Below, piece after piece: positions 22,626 through 33,500 of a stretch of DNA of 60,000 nucleotides. The stretch is from Antedon mediterranea (Eukaryota; Echinodermata; Crinoidea; Comatulida; Antedonidae), in NCBI RefSeq assembly GCF_964355755.1, contig NC_092680.1, positions 13,681,001 to 13,741,000 of the forward strand. Reading direction: 5' to 3'. Under the pieces are notes generated by a model. That model was not told where the DNA came from. It ran no database searches and worked only from the letters and a program-made list of their open reading frames with translations. The translations under genes and the position numbers were made by a program. Positions within the stretch are counted from its first letter, which is position 1; each line of letters starts with the position of its first letter.

Positions 22626-23173
22626 CATATTAAATACAATATACAGTATAATAAAATTAATTTCAATAAATAGGCACAACGTATTCATCATAAAATTCCA
22701 ATAATGAACATCTTTTGCACGATAAGATACAATTTATTTAAAATATTCATATAGTATAAAGGCCTGGAAAAAACATTGCAACATTTTAAAATAAAAGGTT
22801 TTTGAATTTGACAATTTGCGTTAAAATATAGGCCTATACTATAAAGTTTTATAACTTTATTTTGCATATATCATGCATAAAAAGTAATTACATGAATGAA
22901 CACATTTTTAAAATTAGTGTAAAATATTGGCATAGAATTTATAATTAAAAGAGTTATTTCAACCAGATTTCATTAATAACAAAAAATTAAAATTAATTTA
23001 CTTTTTCTATCTTTTTGTTTTTCTTGGTGTTGCCTAATTAAACGACTGTATAAAATTATTTATATTATTACCATACAATTTATCTCAATTTAAACTTTAG
23101 ACAATTAGCATACATAAAGATCTCTTGAAAAAAAATTATATAGGGTGGTATAATAGCTAAGTGCTTTGAATGT
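22626..23173. other. 3' flank of the DIS3L2-like gene
   Basis: AT-rich sequence after the DIS3L2 stop on the minus strand. TTTATT strings (AATAAA on the minus strand) are present but none stands out. No long sense-strand poly(A) follows the stop, so there is no direct mark of a recent retrocopy. Confidence 0.4.
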
Positions 23174-25654
23174 TTAAGTATGACAATCGGGTTCATCCTC
23201 CCCATTCAATGGTCTTTTTAAAACTATATTAATTTTCAAATGTTTGTCACTTGCTACCAAGATAACCTTAACAGCTGAGAATATTGTGAGTACTTGCTTC
23301 GTTACAGGCAATTTTGTGTTAGTGTCTTCAGCCCATACCAATTCCAATTGAGGTCTATTACCAATCTTAGAATATGTGTAACCCAGTTTATCTGAAACTT
23401 CAGGTGCATTGCAGTAGGCTCTTTTTACAATACCTAAACATGGAATAAGGACATCCACTGATCTATCAAGAACTGCCATTACCATCCCATCTTCTTCCAA
23501 TGGTTCGCAACTCTTTACATAAACTGCCAGGAATATTTCCGCACTCATCTCTTGAACTTTTTTAGAAGCATTCTTTCGTTCATTGCAATGTTTGGCTTGC
23601 TTTTCAATTATTAACGGGTCTGTTGTTGGGTCTGAAGTTGCATTAACAGATGCTGCTAATAAACGATGAACAACAATATCTGCATAGCGTCTGATGGGTG
23701 ATGTGAAATGTGTGTAAAAAGGCACATTTAACGCATAATGTCGGTATGCATACTCATCCTCATACAGACCAGTGCAGAAGTATTTTGCAAGCTGCATAGG
23801 TTTAGAACAAAGATTAACTAGGATTTGTGACCGGGTTTTGCTAAATTTATCCTCACCAACATATCTTTGTAAAGATGTCTGTAGAGATCCTGCAGACGTT
23901 CCATCAATGTTTAGACCCATCTCAGCACACGTGGCCACCAGCTGATCAAGCATTTTCTCTTTCGGTTCAGAGTGTCGTCTGAGCATCGCTCTTTTTGGAT
24001 AGTGTTTGTAGACCCTAACTGCAGCTGCCATATTAGCTAGTAACATGAACTCCTCAACAAGTCTGTTGCTGTCTCTCAGCTGATAAACACTATAACCAGA
24101 TGGCATACCAGTTTCTTTGTCTAAAGTAAATGATAGTTTTGGCTGATCTAATCGTAAAGCACCTCCATCGAAACGCTTTCTTCGAAGATTTGTAGCAATC
24201 TTATTTAAATTTGTAACACATCTTTTAATGTCTTCAGCCTTGTAATTGTTTAAAATATCTGGAAGTTCATTCTCTGCAAATACTTTATCTGGATTCTGGA
24301 TAATATCCTGAGCATGACTATAGCTTAATTTCACACATGAACGAATAAGTGTCCGACCACACCATTCACTTTCAATTTCACCATCTTGTGTGAGTATCCA
24401 TATAAAGGAAAATGCTAGGCGATCCTGGTATGGGTTTAAACTGCAAAGTTTCTCACATAATAATCTAGGAAGCATAGGAATAACCTTTTGAGTAAGGTAA
24501 ACACTAGTGGCTCGTTCAGTAGCTGTTTTATCAAGGGCACTGTTTTCTGATATAAAGTAGCTAACATCAGCAATATGAACTCCAACTTCATAGTTGCCAT
24601 TGCCTGTTGGTTTACAAGACAATGCATCATCAAGGTCTCGAGCAGTTTCAGGATCAATTGTAAAAATACACTCGTTTCTTAAATCTTTCCGATTTGCTAT
24701 TTCATCTTCTGGTATACACCAGTTATCGTCTCTTGGAAGACAATCTAAAACCTCTTCTGAAAATTCAGAAAAGTCTACTCCGTGTTCGATTAAGATTGCC
24801 TCGGTTTCTGGTTCAATTTCTCCTGCTTCACCAAGACTTCTCTGCAAATGTCCCTTAGGCATTGCCATGTTACAATCCCAGCTAATAACTCTTGCTATAT
24901 ATAAAAATTTGGAAAAATCATCAGGACGATTTATGAATCCATCTGGACACTCAGAAACAGGGATATACATACGAGGAATACGGGAATCCTTGGGACTAAA
25001 AAGAGCATCCAATCCATTCTTAGAAGGGGGCTTGAGATGTCCACCAGCAGCTCTACTGTGATTCAATTCAGAAATATAAACCACCTTCCCAAACCTTTCA
25101 TAAAACTTATCTGGAATCACAGACACACATGAGGCACCTTCCAATGTTTTTACAGGTTGTCCTGCATCATCCTTCAAATTAATAACCTTTTTATCATTGC
25201 CAATTTTCAGGCCATCGTGAAACGTTTTAGACAACGTGTTTTCATCCTTTGAAGCTTCCCTTTTATAAGCTTCAATATCAACCTTCCAAAGTTCCTTGGG
25301 AAGTAATTGAACCACTACTTCGTCGCCATTTAAAGCTCTATTCCGATTGTGCATACCTTGAATATGAATGTCTCCATAACTATCTGGTGAGTCAATGAAG
25401 GCATCCTCATAACTTCGTTGGTTAATCCTCAACAACCCTTTCAAGAGCGTGTTTCTTTTCAGTCCATCATTAACATCTTCAAACGTGAGGTATGGTTCGA
25501 AAGGCTTAAAGTCATGATTTCTTTTTGGGGTTCCTTTCCTTTTATCTACTCTTTTTGGTGTTTTACCATCTTCAGTTTGTTTCTTTGGTGTACAGTGATT
25601 GGCTTCGAATCTTTTCTTTTGTGAATTTTTCTTTGGTTTATTTGGAGACATCAC
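23174..25654 (-). CDS. DIS3L2: DIS3-like 3'-5' exoribonuclease 2, intronless
   Basis: A single uninterrupted frame of 826 residues, close to the ~885 of human DIS3L2. The first ~45 residues are basic (K-K-N-S-Q-K-K-R type). A cold-shock domain follows at about 50-115 (L-K-R-N-T-L-L-K-G and N-R-A-L-N-G-D-E-V-V-V), then a second one at ~180-300. The RNB nuclease domain has I-D-P-E-T-A-R-D-L-D-D-A at 333-344, whose aspartates bind Mg2+, and the signature H-F-T-S-P-I-R-R-Y-A-D near 645-655. An S1-like domain closes the protein. There is no N-terminal PIN domain, which favours DIS3L2 over DIS3. DIS3L2 degrades uridylated RNAs in the cytoplasm without the exosome. Vertebrate genes have many introns; this copy has none yet looks intact. 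It sits between inverted copies of repeat X. Confidence 0.93.
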   Translation of the reverse strand: MMSPNKPKKNSQKKRFEANHCTPKKQTEDGKTPKRVDKRKGTPKRNHDFKPFEPYLTFEDVNDGLKRNTLLKGLLRINQRSYEDAFIDSPDSYGDIHIQGMHNRNRALNGDEVVVQLLPKELWKVDIEAYKREASKDENTLSKTFHDGLKIGNDKKVINLKDDAGQPVKTLEGASCVSVIPDKFYERFGKVVYISELNHSRAAGGHLKPPSKNGLDALFSPKDSRIPRMYIPVSECPDGFINRPDDFSKFLYIARVISWDCNMAMPKGHLQRSLGEAGEIEPETEAILIEHGVDFSEFSEEVLDCLPRDDNWCIPEDEIANRKDLRNECIFTIDPETARDLDDALSCKPTGNGNYEVGVHIADVSYFISENSALDKTATERATSVYLTQKVIPMLPRLLCEKLCSLNPYQDRLAFSFIWILTQDGEIESEWCGRTLIRSCVKLSYSHAQDIIQNPDKVFAENELPDILNNYKAEDIKRCVTNLNKIATNLRRKRFDGGALRLDQPKLSFTLDKETGMPSGYSVYQLRDSNRLVEEFMLLANMAAAVRVYKHYPKRAMLRRHSEPKEKMLDQLVATCAEMGLNIDGTSAGSLQTSLQRYVGEDKFSKTRSQILVNLCSKPMQLAKYFCTGLYEDEYAYRHYALNVPFYTHFTSPIRRYADIVVHRLLAASVNATSDPTTDPLIIEKQAKHCNERKNASKKVQEMSAEIFLAVYVKSCEPLEEDGMVMAVLDRSVDVLIPCLGIVKRAYCNAPEVSDKLGYTYSKIGNRPQLELVWAEDTNTKLPVTKQVLTIFSAVKVILVASDKHLKINIVLKRPLNGEDEPDCHT

Positions 25655-25709
25655 TGTCGTCGGTTAATCGTTGTGCGCTGATCGCAAAAAAAGAACTATA
25701 GAATAGAAT

Positions 25710-25734
25710 AATAACGTATTTTCCTATTTCCGGT
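25710..25734 (-). promoter_or_regulatory. DIS3L2 upstream motif shared with SNX
   Basis: Read on the minus strand: CCGGAAATAGGAAAATACGT then TAT, 56 bases upstream of the DIS3L2 start codon. See 21877-21903 for the partner. In both cases repeat X begins within roughly 50-110 bases upstream of the motif. Confidence 0.45.
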
Positions 25735-25779
25735 AACACTGCCATCATCGGTTACTGTTGATGAACGACTAGTGATCTG

Positions 25780-27045
25780 TAATAGCCGAAGGCTGGATGG
25801 CCATCTCTTAATTTCAAAAGTGATTCTCCCTGGAGAGAGCGGGGAACCAACAACCAAGACTGCTACGACTGTGTTGAGCCTATCTGCGTGAGAACGATAC
25901 GCAACGCAGCGTGTTTTAAGCGTATAAACGCGAACGCATTCTATATGATCCTTGTTATACAAAAAATGCTAGATTACCAAGAAATTATTCATTATTGCGA
26001 TTAATATACTGTATTTAATTTTATAAAATTTCGCTGTGCTTTGGCAAGAATATGTGTTGTAATGTATGTGGTCTTTCTTAATGTAATATATTAGATTGGG
26101 GTGTCTCGAAAACAGAGACCTTGAAAACAGAGACCAGACCCACTAAAACATCTCAATATTACGTAATATAGGGGGTCACGGTTTTCGAGTTTTTCTATAA
26201 AACAGAGACCCCACTAAAACGTCTCAATATTACGTTAATATAGGGGGTCTCTGTTTTCGAGTTTTTCTCGAAAACAGAGACCCCACTAAAACGTCTCAAT
26301 ATTAAGTCAATATTACGTTATAAGGGGTCTCTGTTTTCGAGAAAAACTCGAAAACAGAGACCCCACTAAAACGTCTCATTATATTGGGGGTCTCTTTTTT
26401 CGAGATTTCCCGAGACCCCCTAATATAATCCCTGTTTATTAAGAGTGTTGCAAATATCCACCAACGAGCTTGGTCATAAATTATTAAAACCCAACTTTTA
26501 TCGCAAAAACCGTGAATTTATGTTTATTTATTTATCAATTTATTTATTTTTTTTTAATTCATTTTTTTAAGGCTCGCCTAACACAATATATTTGTCTTCA
26601 TCCTCAAGTCTGACCTCATCATTTTGTTATTGCATTGTACGTTATTATCTTTTATGCTTGTAAATAAATGTTACGAAACTAGTGTCAGCTTTTGAAATAT
26701 TCTCCCGCTTTTTAGCTTCTAAAGGCACAGCATACGTTTTAGTGGGGTCAATATTACGTAATATTGACTTAATATTGAGACGTTTTAGTGGGGTCTCTGT
26801 TTTCGAGAAAAACTCAAAAACAGAGACCCCCTATATAACGTAATATTGAGACGTTTTAGTGGGGCTCTCTGTTTTCGAGAAAATCTCGAAAACAGAGACC
26901 CTGGGTCTCGGGTCTCTGGTCTCTGTTTTCGAGACACCCATATTAGATTGTTATTTTTTATATTAAATAATGTTTTTGAACACATTTACGGCCGCCATCT
27001 TGTTGGTTCACCCTCTGGAGCAGTGAGAGGTAAAGCCGAAGCAAA
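25780..27045. repeat. Foldback repeat X, right copy (split by a MITE)
   Basis: The left end is GCCGAAGGCTGGATGGCC and the right end includes CGGCCGCCATCTTGTTGG and GTAAAGCCGAAG. Segments 25860-26098 and 26940-27010 are the reverse complement of 22090-22360. The 841-bp interruption at 26099-26939 is a separate, younger element with its own target duplication, so this copy was once about 425 bp shorter than the span minus other changes suggests. Confidence 0.7.
26099..26939. mobile_element. Mutator-like MITE 1 with 11-bp target duplication
   Basis: The ends are GGGTGTCTCGAAAACAGAGA and its exact inverse. ATATTAGATTG is found on both sides (26088-26098 and 26940-26950), an 11-bp duplication as made by Mutator-type transposases (9-11 bp). 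The interior is built from many copies, in both orientations, of CGAAAACAGAGACC and ACTAAAACGTCTCAATATTA. A plain AT-rich core lies at about 26430-26730. There is no coding frame. Confidence 0.82.
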
Positions 27046-27192
27046 AATGATATAATGTGGCCTTGACCTTGAAGTATCGTGCACGCGCGCATCACAAATA
27101 CAATATCGTCTTGAACTAGTATTATTATTAAACCAACGTTAACATGCAAAAATAGTGCGCACAAGCATCAAATGGTAATAATCCAACGCGTA

Positions 27193-27372
27193 AAGCTTGG
27201 TTCTCATTAGGACGTAACGCAAGAACGTAAACGCAACGCAAGCGTTTTAACCAATGACAAGCGAAATTATAGACAGTTGCAATCACAAGCGAATAAGCCA
27301 TCACTTGTGATTGGTCAATTCACTTGCGTTGCGTTACGTCCTTGTGTTGCGTCACTAGTGGGAACCACGCTT
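27193..27372. mobile_element. 180-bp foldback MITE, copy 1
   Basis: The ends are AAGCTTGGTTCTCATTAG and CTAGTGGGAACCACGCTT, flanked by TA on both sides. Inner segments repeat AACGCAACGCAAG and CTTGCGTTGCGTTACG in opposite orientation. Three further copies follow within 1.1 kb. Confidence 0.8.
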
Positions 27373-27449
27373 TAACAACCCTAAGACCGGGCCTAAGACG
27401 TATCGTGATTACACAATTATTGAAACAACTCAATACAATGTATATAATA

Positions 27450-27597
27450 ATCAACACGTACGTAGGCCTAGGCCTAACGCCTACGTAATATTAACACGTA
27501 CATACGTGATATATTAACACGTACGTACGTACGTATTATTATTATTACGTACGTACGTAATATTTATTTACGTACGTACGTGTTAATAGTACGTACT
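27450..27597. repeat. ACGTACGT palindromic simple repeats
   Basis: Blocks of (ACGT)3-4 separated by short AT stretches, in self-complementary arrangement. They lie between foldback MITE copies 1 and 2. A further (ACGT) block is at 28083-28096. Confidence 0.75.
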
Positions 27598-27599
27598 TA

Positions 27600-27779
27600 A
27601 AGCTTGGTTCCCACTAGAACGTAGCGCAAGGACGTAAACGCAACGCAAGCGTTTTAACCAATGACCAGCGAAGTTATAGACAGTTAGCAATCACAAGCGA
27701 ATAAGCCATCGCTTTTGATTAGTCAATCACTTGCGTTGCGTTACGTCCTTGTGTTGCGTCGCTAGTGGGAACCACGCTT
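27600..27779. mobile_element. 180-bp foldback MITE, copy 2
   Basis: The ends are AAGCTTGGTTCCCACTAG and CTAGTGGGAACCACGCTT. It is highly similar to copy 1 along its whole length and lies directly beside copy 3. Confidence 0.8.
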
Positions 27780-27782
27780 ACA

Positions 27783-27957
27783 GATTGGTTCCCACTAGAA
27801 CGTAACGCAAGGACGTAAACGCAACGCAAGCGTTTTAACCAATGACAAGCGAAGTTATAGACAGCAATCACAAGCGAATAAGCCATCTCTTGTGATTGGT
27901 CAATTCACTTGCGTTGCGTTACGTCCTTGCGTTGCGTCGCTAGTAGGAACCACGCTT
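27783..27957. mobile_element. 175-bp foldback MITE, copy 3
   Basis: It starts GATTGGTTCCCACTAG and ends GGAACCACGCTT. Relative to copy 2 it has a short internal deletion and a changed first few bases. It is in the same orientation as copies 1 and 2 and almost abuts copy 2, so one may have inserted at the edge of the other. Confidence 0.75.
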
Positions 27958-28249
27958 AAATCAAAGTAGAGACGTACAAGATGATCTCCATCCATATTAG
28001 AACTATCTGCTAAGCATCTCTATCTTTGCTTTACTATTACGTAAGTAGGTAAAGCGCAACGCAAGTGTATTAAATAAATATTACGTACGTACGTAAAAAT
28101 AATAATAGGTATAGCCTATCTGTATATCTTTGGTACGCATGTGTCTTTTAACACACTGTACTATCATAAACACTAGTTACTAGTCAATCTATCCTATAAA
28201 AATTAAATATGAAAAATCAATTAAGGTAATCAATACAAATACAATTTCT

Positions 28250-28320
28250 TAAGCGTGGTTCCCACTAGCGACGACGCAACGCAAGGACGTAACGCAACGC
28301 AAGTGAATTGACCAATCACC
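28250..28320. mobile_element. Foldback MITE, truncated copy 4, inverted
   Basis: AAGCGTGGTTCCCACTAG followed by GACGCAACGCAAGGACG matches the right arm of copies 1-3 in reverse orientation. It stops after ACCAATCACC, where an unrelated 33-bp direct repeat begins. Confidence 0.65.
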
Positions 28321-28324
28321 AAAA

Positions 28325-28390
28325 GAAGCAGCTTGTTAATTTGGTTACCAATCGTAAGAAGCAGCTTGTTAATTTGGTTACCAATCGTAA
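28325..28390 (+). repeat. 33-bp perfect tandem duplication
   Basis: Two exact adjacent copies of a unit that begins GAAGCAGCTTGTTAATTTGG and ends CGTAA (28325-28357 and 28358-28390). Confidence 0.85.
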
Positions 28391-28429
28391 GCTGTAGTTG
28401 TTACGTTCCTAGTGGGTAGCTTGAGGGTA

Positions 28430-28586
28430 GTTTTCCTAGGGGGTAATTGTCCTAGGGGGTAGTTGTCCTAGAGGGTAATTGTCCTAGGGGGTAATTGTCC
28501 TAGAGGGTAGTTGTCCTAGAGGAGGTAGTTGTCCTAAGAGGGTAGTTTTCCTAAGAGGGTAGTTTTCCTAAGAGGGTAGTTTTCCT
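28430..28586 (+). repeat. ~17-bp minisatellite, left part
   Basis: About nine copies of a GGGTAGTTGTCCTAGAG-like unit. The array resumes in the same orientation at 30209-30298, so one array was split by the element between. Confidence 0.8.
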
Positions 28587-30208
28587 GGATGCTAGTCAAG
28601 TCGCCCCATCGCAAAGTCGCCCCATACAAAGTCGCCCCATACACAGTCGCCCCATCGCAAAGTCGCCCCATCGCAAAGTCGCCCTGACACAGTCGCCCCA
28701 TTGCAATGTCGCCCCATCGCAAAGTCGCCCCATCGCAAAGTCGCCCCATCGCAAAGTCGCCCCAACACAAAGTCGCCCCATCGCAAAGTCGCCCCAAAAC
28801 GTTAAAAAATAGTTTAAAAGTGCGTAAAATGTCGCAATGATACACAAAATAACACGGAACGTGTAGGCATAAAAGGGGAAGCCCCGCCATGTAGTCTCAG
28901 GTCACACGATCAGCACGCTCCCCAATCATCAGAGAGGAAGCCCCCAACTAATCACTCCGCGGTCGCACTAACGTGGTAGCTCTCACCAGAGGGAAACCCC
29001 CGTATTATTACTCCGCCGTTGTCACACTACAACGCACCATCTGAAGATGGGGAAACCCCGTCGGAGTTTTACGATGATATCAGTCGCGTTCGAAATCGGT
29101 GGCGTTTAATTTTGGTCGCGATAAAATGATGTTATACGATCTAGATTATTTTTACTTTGGTCGATGAATATTTATTATTATTAGGCCTAGGCCTATATTA
29201 ATAATTGATTGTTTTTATTTTACACTGAGGTCTATGATGAGAGAAAGATGTGTGCCTTAAAAATCTGTGTCTTTTATTTTTTATATGCAACAAATTAGGT
29301 AAAACAATTTATTTATAAACATTCAGTTTACTATTATATACATAGTATTACAATGAACATTGATTATAAGCCTGGAAATGCAATCCCATCATTATATCCA
29401 TTATAAAATTGCATCATATCGCCACTATATGTCGTAAATGATGACGTGCATGTGTGTATTCGTCGTACGTCCGTGTACGTATTATTCCGTGCCTCTTCAC
29501 TGTCTTGTTTATTAAAATTAAATAAACACCCGATATGAGGATATTTATTAGGCATGATAATTAGAATGTTCTATAACCAAAAGGGTTGAAAAGAATTTCT
29601 TCAGTAAAATGATCATTCTGCTGTTGAATAAAAAGCGACTCGCAATCTTAAACATTCTCTGAAACCAATCGGAGCTGCTCCTTCTGGTATCTGTTTCATT
29701 CTCACAGCTGCTACGTCTTTCTGCTGCCCGTCGGGGATTCCCCTTTTTAAAAAACACGCACACGATAATCATACTGTACGATGGTGTTTCCATGGTCAAA
29801 ATGTAGCATTTTAATTTTACTAAAATACCTGCATGTAAAACAATCATATCGGCGATGAAATCCTTTTTTTTTTTATTTCTTCATTTTGAAAAGTCATTAT
29901 AAAATTAAGACACATAACTTGTCAATAAATGCAAAATGATCAATAAGTAGCCTATAACACTCATTGTCTCACAACACTGTAAATAACGAAATAAAACCGT
30001 GGGCGACTTTGCGATGGGGCGACTTTGCGTTGGGGCGACTTTGCGTTGAGGCGATTTTGCGTTGGGGCGACTTTGCGATGGGGCGACTTTGTAATGGGGC
30101 GACTGTGCCGGGGCGACTTTGTTTTGGGGCGACTTTGCGATGGGGCGACTTTGTATTGGGCGACTTTGTATGGGGCGACTTTGCGATGGGGCGACTTGAC
30201 TGGATCCC
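28587..30208. mobile_element. 1.6-kb foldback element with 16-bp tandem-array termini
   Basis: The left end is GGATGCTAGTCAAGTCGCC and the right end is GGCGACTTGACTGGATCCC. Inside each end lies an array of a 16-bp unit, GTCGCCCCATCGCAAA on the left and its inverse on the right (roughly 12 copies each). GTTTTCCT flanks both sides (28579-28586, 30209-30216). This could be an 8-bp duplication, though the surrounding minisatellite makes it ambiguous. The core at 28870-29090 has a few ~65-base repeats with GGGAAACCCC-type hairpins. No transposase frame is present. Confidence 0.7.
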
Positions 30209-30298
30209 GTTTTCCTAAGAGGGTAGTTGTCCTAGGAGGGTGATTGTCCAGGGGGTTATTGTCCGGGTGGTAGTTGTTCAGGGCGTAGTTGTCCTAGA
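30209..30298 (+). repeat. ~17-bp minisatellite, right part
   Basis: Copies of GGGTAGTTGTCCTAGGA and GGGTTATTGTCC-like variants in the same orientation as 28430-28586. Units become less regular towards the right edge. Confidence 0.7.
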
Positions 30299-30452
30299 CC
30301 CTATTGATGTCTTCTTTACTTATAAATATTGCAAGAGGGCTCTTTACATTATGGTTCCCTGTCAATTGAGATTTTGCACTGGGTTACACAACTATATCTC
30401 CTCTTTACACGTATAGTTAATAAATTGATTCAAATAATAAATGCAGTGATTT

Positions 30453-30458
30453 TTTATT
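30453..30458 (-). promoter_or_regulatory. Candidate HYKK polyadenylation signal
   Basis: TTTATT on the plus strand gives AATAAA on the coding strand, about 135 bases after the HYKK stop. This is plausible placement only. Confidence 0.35.
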
Positions 30459-30590
30459 TTAGATTTCAGAACAAAATACCCTTTTTAAAGCAATAATCTA
30501 TATTTATGTCAGCAAAATTTTGGAAAAAAACAAAAATGCCCTTGTTTTTCAATTGATGCTATGCTTGAGCAAAACTACAATGTTTAGGCC

Positions 30591-33500
30591 TTATTTAGGG
30601 CATGCAACTGTTTTGATATCGTCAATAGATAATTTCCATACATTCTTCAAAGCTTGCCATCCTCGTTTCTGCGAGCAAAGTATATATGTGTTTGTTGGAT
30701 CCATTGAATGATAGTATAAACCCATCAGCAGGGATTGAACGAGACGTGCACACATCATAGTAACAACCATGTTAACTTCAAAATCTGGTATTTTCGAAAC
30801 ACTCCCATATCCTGAGAGAAACCATTTACAGATGCTCGGGATTGATGATTCTTCTATGTCGGTCAACATCATGTAGGCTAGGCTGATGCTGACATCAAAG
30901 ATGTAAGGGGATACTGTTGTGTCGCCAAAATCTATCACTCCACTTAACATATACCTTTGTTGACTGGTGGGTACATTTGATGGTGTCACTAATATATTCA
31001 ACTCATTTAAATCACCATGGATAATACCTGATAAAATGACAATTGAAATTTGTTTAAATTGGTATATAGAAACGGTATTGAAAGATAATATAGCATTCTG
31101 TAGCTTTGAATGCTCAAACTTGAATACTTTAAAATACAGTAATTTCAAATATCCCACAATGCAATCACACTATTTGTGGTGTATGAACACAAATTCAGTG
31201 CTATTATGCATGTAAACTTTTGCTGCTTACTATAAAACATCCCACAATGCAATGTAAAATCACATAATTTAATAGCAGATTTTTTCACTGTTTTTTTCAT
31301 TAAAAATATTTTTAAAAATAATAATAATCTTTAAAAATGAATACACTTCCCACCTCTAGTTAAATTGTCATAGACAGGTAAAACCTCTGCTTCAAATTTA
31401 TTAAGAACAGCTTCAGAAATATCCCGTTGCCATTGCTCCTTTACAAGATGTGCATAAGCACGTGTATGAACTGCTGATCGCAAGTGCCACTCAAAATCCT
31501 CCCGGATCAAAGATGGATGCTCGTAACCCTAAATAAAAACAAATAATAATAATTTTTTATTTAGACACCAGGCTTATACATATAAGTAAAAACATAGAGG
31601 TAGAAAACTTTTAAAATACATCCCAACATCATTGTTACAATTCCCTACTTTGGCAATAGTGTCTTATTTTTAAGAAATAATTTTTATAAGCATCTATTTT
31701 TATAAATCTATCTCTAATGTACAATAATCCATTTTATTATATAAGCATCTATTTTTATAATCTATCTCTAATGTACAATAATCCATTTTATTATATAAGC
31801 ATCTATTTTTATAATCTATCTCTAATGTACAATAACCCATTTTATTATATAAGCATCTATTTTTATAATCTATCTCTAATGTACAATAACCCATTTTATT
31901 ATATAAGCATCTATTTTTATAATCTATCTCTAATGTACAATAACCCATTTTATTATATAAGCATCTATTTTTATAATCTATCTCTAATGTACAATAACCC
32001 ATTTTATTATATAAGCATCTATTTTTATAATCTATCTCTAATGTACAATAACCCATTTTATTATATAAGCATCTATTTTTATAATCTATCTCTAATGTAC
32101 AATAACCCATTTTATTATATAAGCATCTATTTTTATAATCTATCTCTAATGTACAATAACCCATTTTATTATATAAGCATCTATTTTTATAATCTATCTC
32201 TAATGTACAATAACCCATTTTATTATATAAGCATCTATTTTTATAATCTATCTCTAATGTACAATAACCCATTTTATTATATAAGCATCTATTTTTATAA
32301 TCTATCTCTAATGTACAATAACCCATTTTATTATATAAGCATCTATTTTTATAATCTATCTCTAATGTACAATAACCCATTTTATTATATAAGCATCTAT
32401 TTTTATAATCTATCTCTAATGTACAATAACCCATTTTATTATATAAGCATCTATTTTTATAATCTATCTCTAATGTACAATAACCCATTTTATTATATAA
32501 GCATCTATTTTTATAATCTATCTCTAATGTACAATAACCCATTTTATTATATAAGCATCTATTTTTATAATCTATCTCTAATGTACAATAACCCATTTTA
32601 TTATATAAGCATCTATTTTTATAATCTATCTCTAATGTACAATAACCCATTTTATTATATAAGCATCTATTTTTATAATCTATCTCTAATGTACAATAAC
32701 CCATTTTATTATATAAGCATCTATTTTTATAATCTATCTCTAATGTACAATAACCCATTTTATTATATAAGCATCTATTTTTATAATCTATCTCTAATGT
32801 ACAATAACCCATTTTATTATATAAGCATCTATTTTTATAATCTATCTCTAATGTACAATAACCCATTTTATTATATAAGCATCTATTTTTATAATCTATC
32901 TCTAATGTACAATAACCCATTTTATTATATAAGCATCTATTTTTATAATCTATCTCTAATGTACAATAACCCATTTTATTATATAAGCATCTATTTTTAT
33001 AATCTATCTCTAATGTACAATAACCCATTTTATTATATAAGCATCTATTTTTATAATCTATCTCTAATGTACAATAACCCATTTTATTATATAAGCATCT
33101 ATTTTTATAATCTATCTCTAATGTACAATAACCCATTTTATTATATAAGCATCTATTTTTATAATCTATCTCTAATGTACAATAATCCATTTTATTATAT
33201 AAGCATCTATTTTTATAATCTATCTCTAATGTACAATAACCCATTTTATTATATAAGCATCTATTTTTATAATCTATCTCTAATGTACAATAACCCATTT
33301 TATTATATAAGCATCTATTTTTATAATCTATCTCTAATGTACAATAACCCATTTTATTATATAAGCATCTATTTTTATAATCTATCTCTAATGTACAATA
33401 ACCCATTTTATTATATAAGCATCTATTTTTATAATCTATCTCTAATGTACAATAATCCATTTTATTATATAAGCATCTATTTTTATAATCTATCTCTAAT

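Noticed and set aside
23174-25654. DIS3L2 as a dead processed pseudogene
   Set aside because: The 826-codon frame is undamaged, catalytic motifs are intact and no poly(A) tract or truncation is seen, so a functional gene is more likely.
28587-28800. CRISPR-like array
   Set aside because: The repeats are contiguous 16-mers without unique spacers, in a eukaryotic sequence.
28534-30243. Open frames with repeated G-D-F-A-M-G-R-L-like units
   Set aside because: They are translations of the 16-bp terminal arrays in several frames (16 is not a multiple of three, so every frame stays open) and have no gene context.
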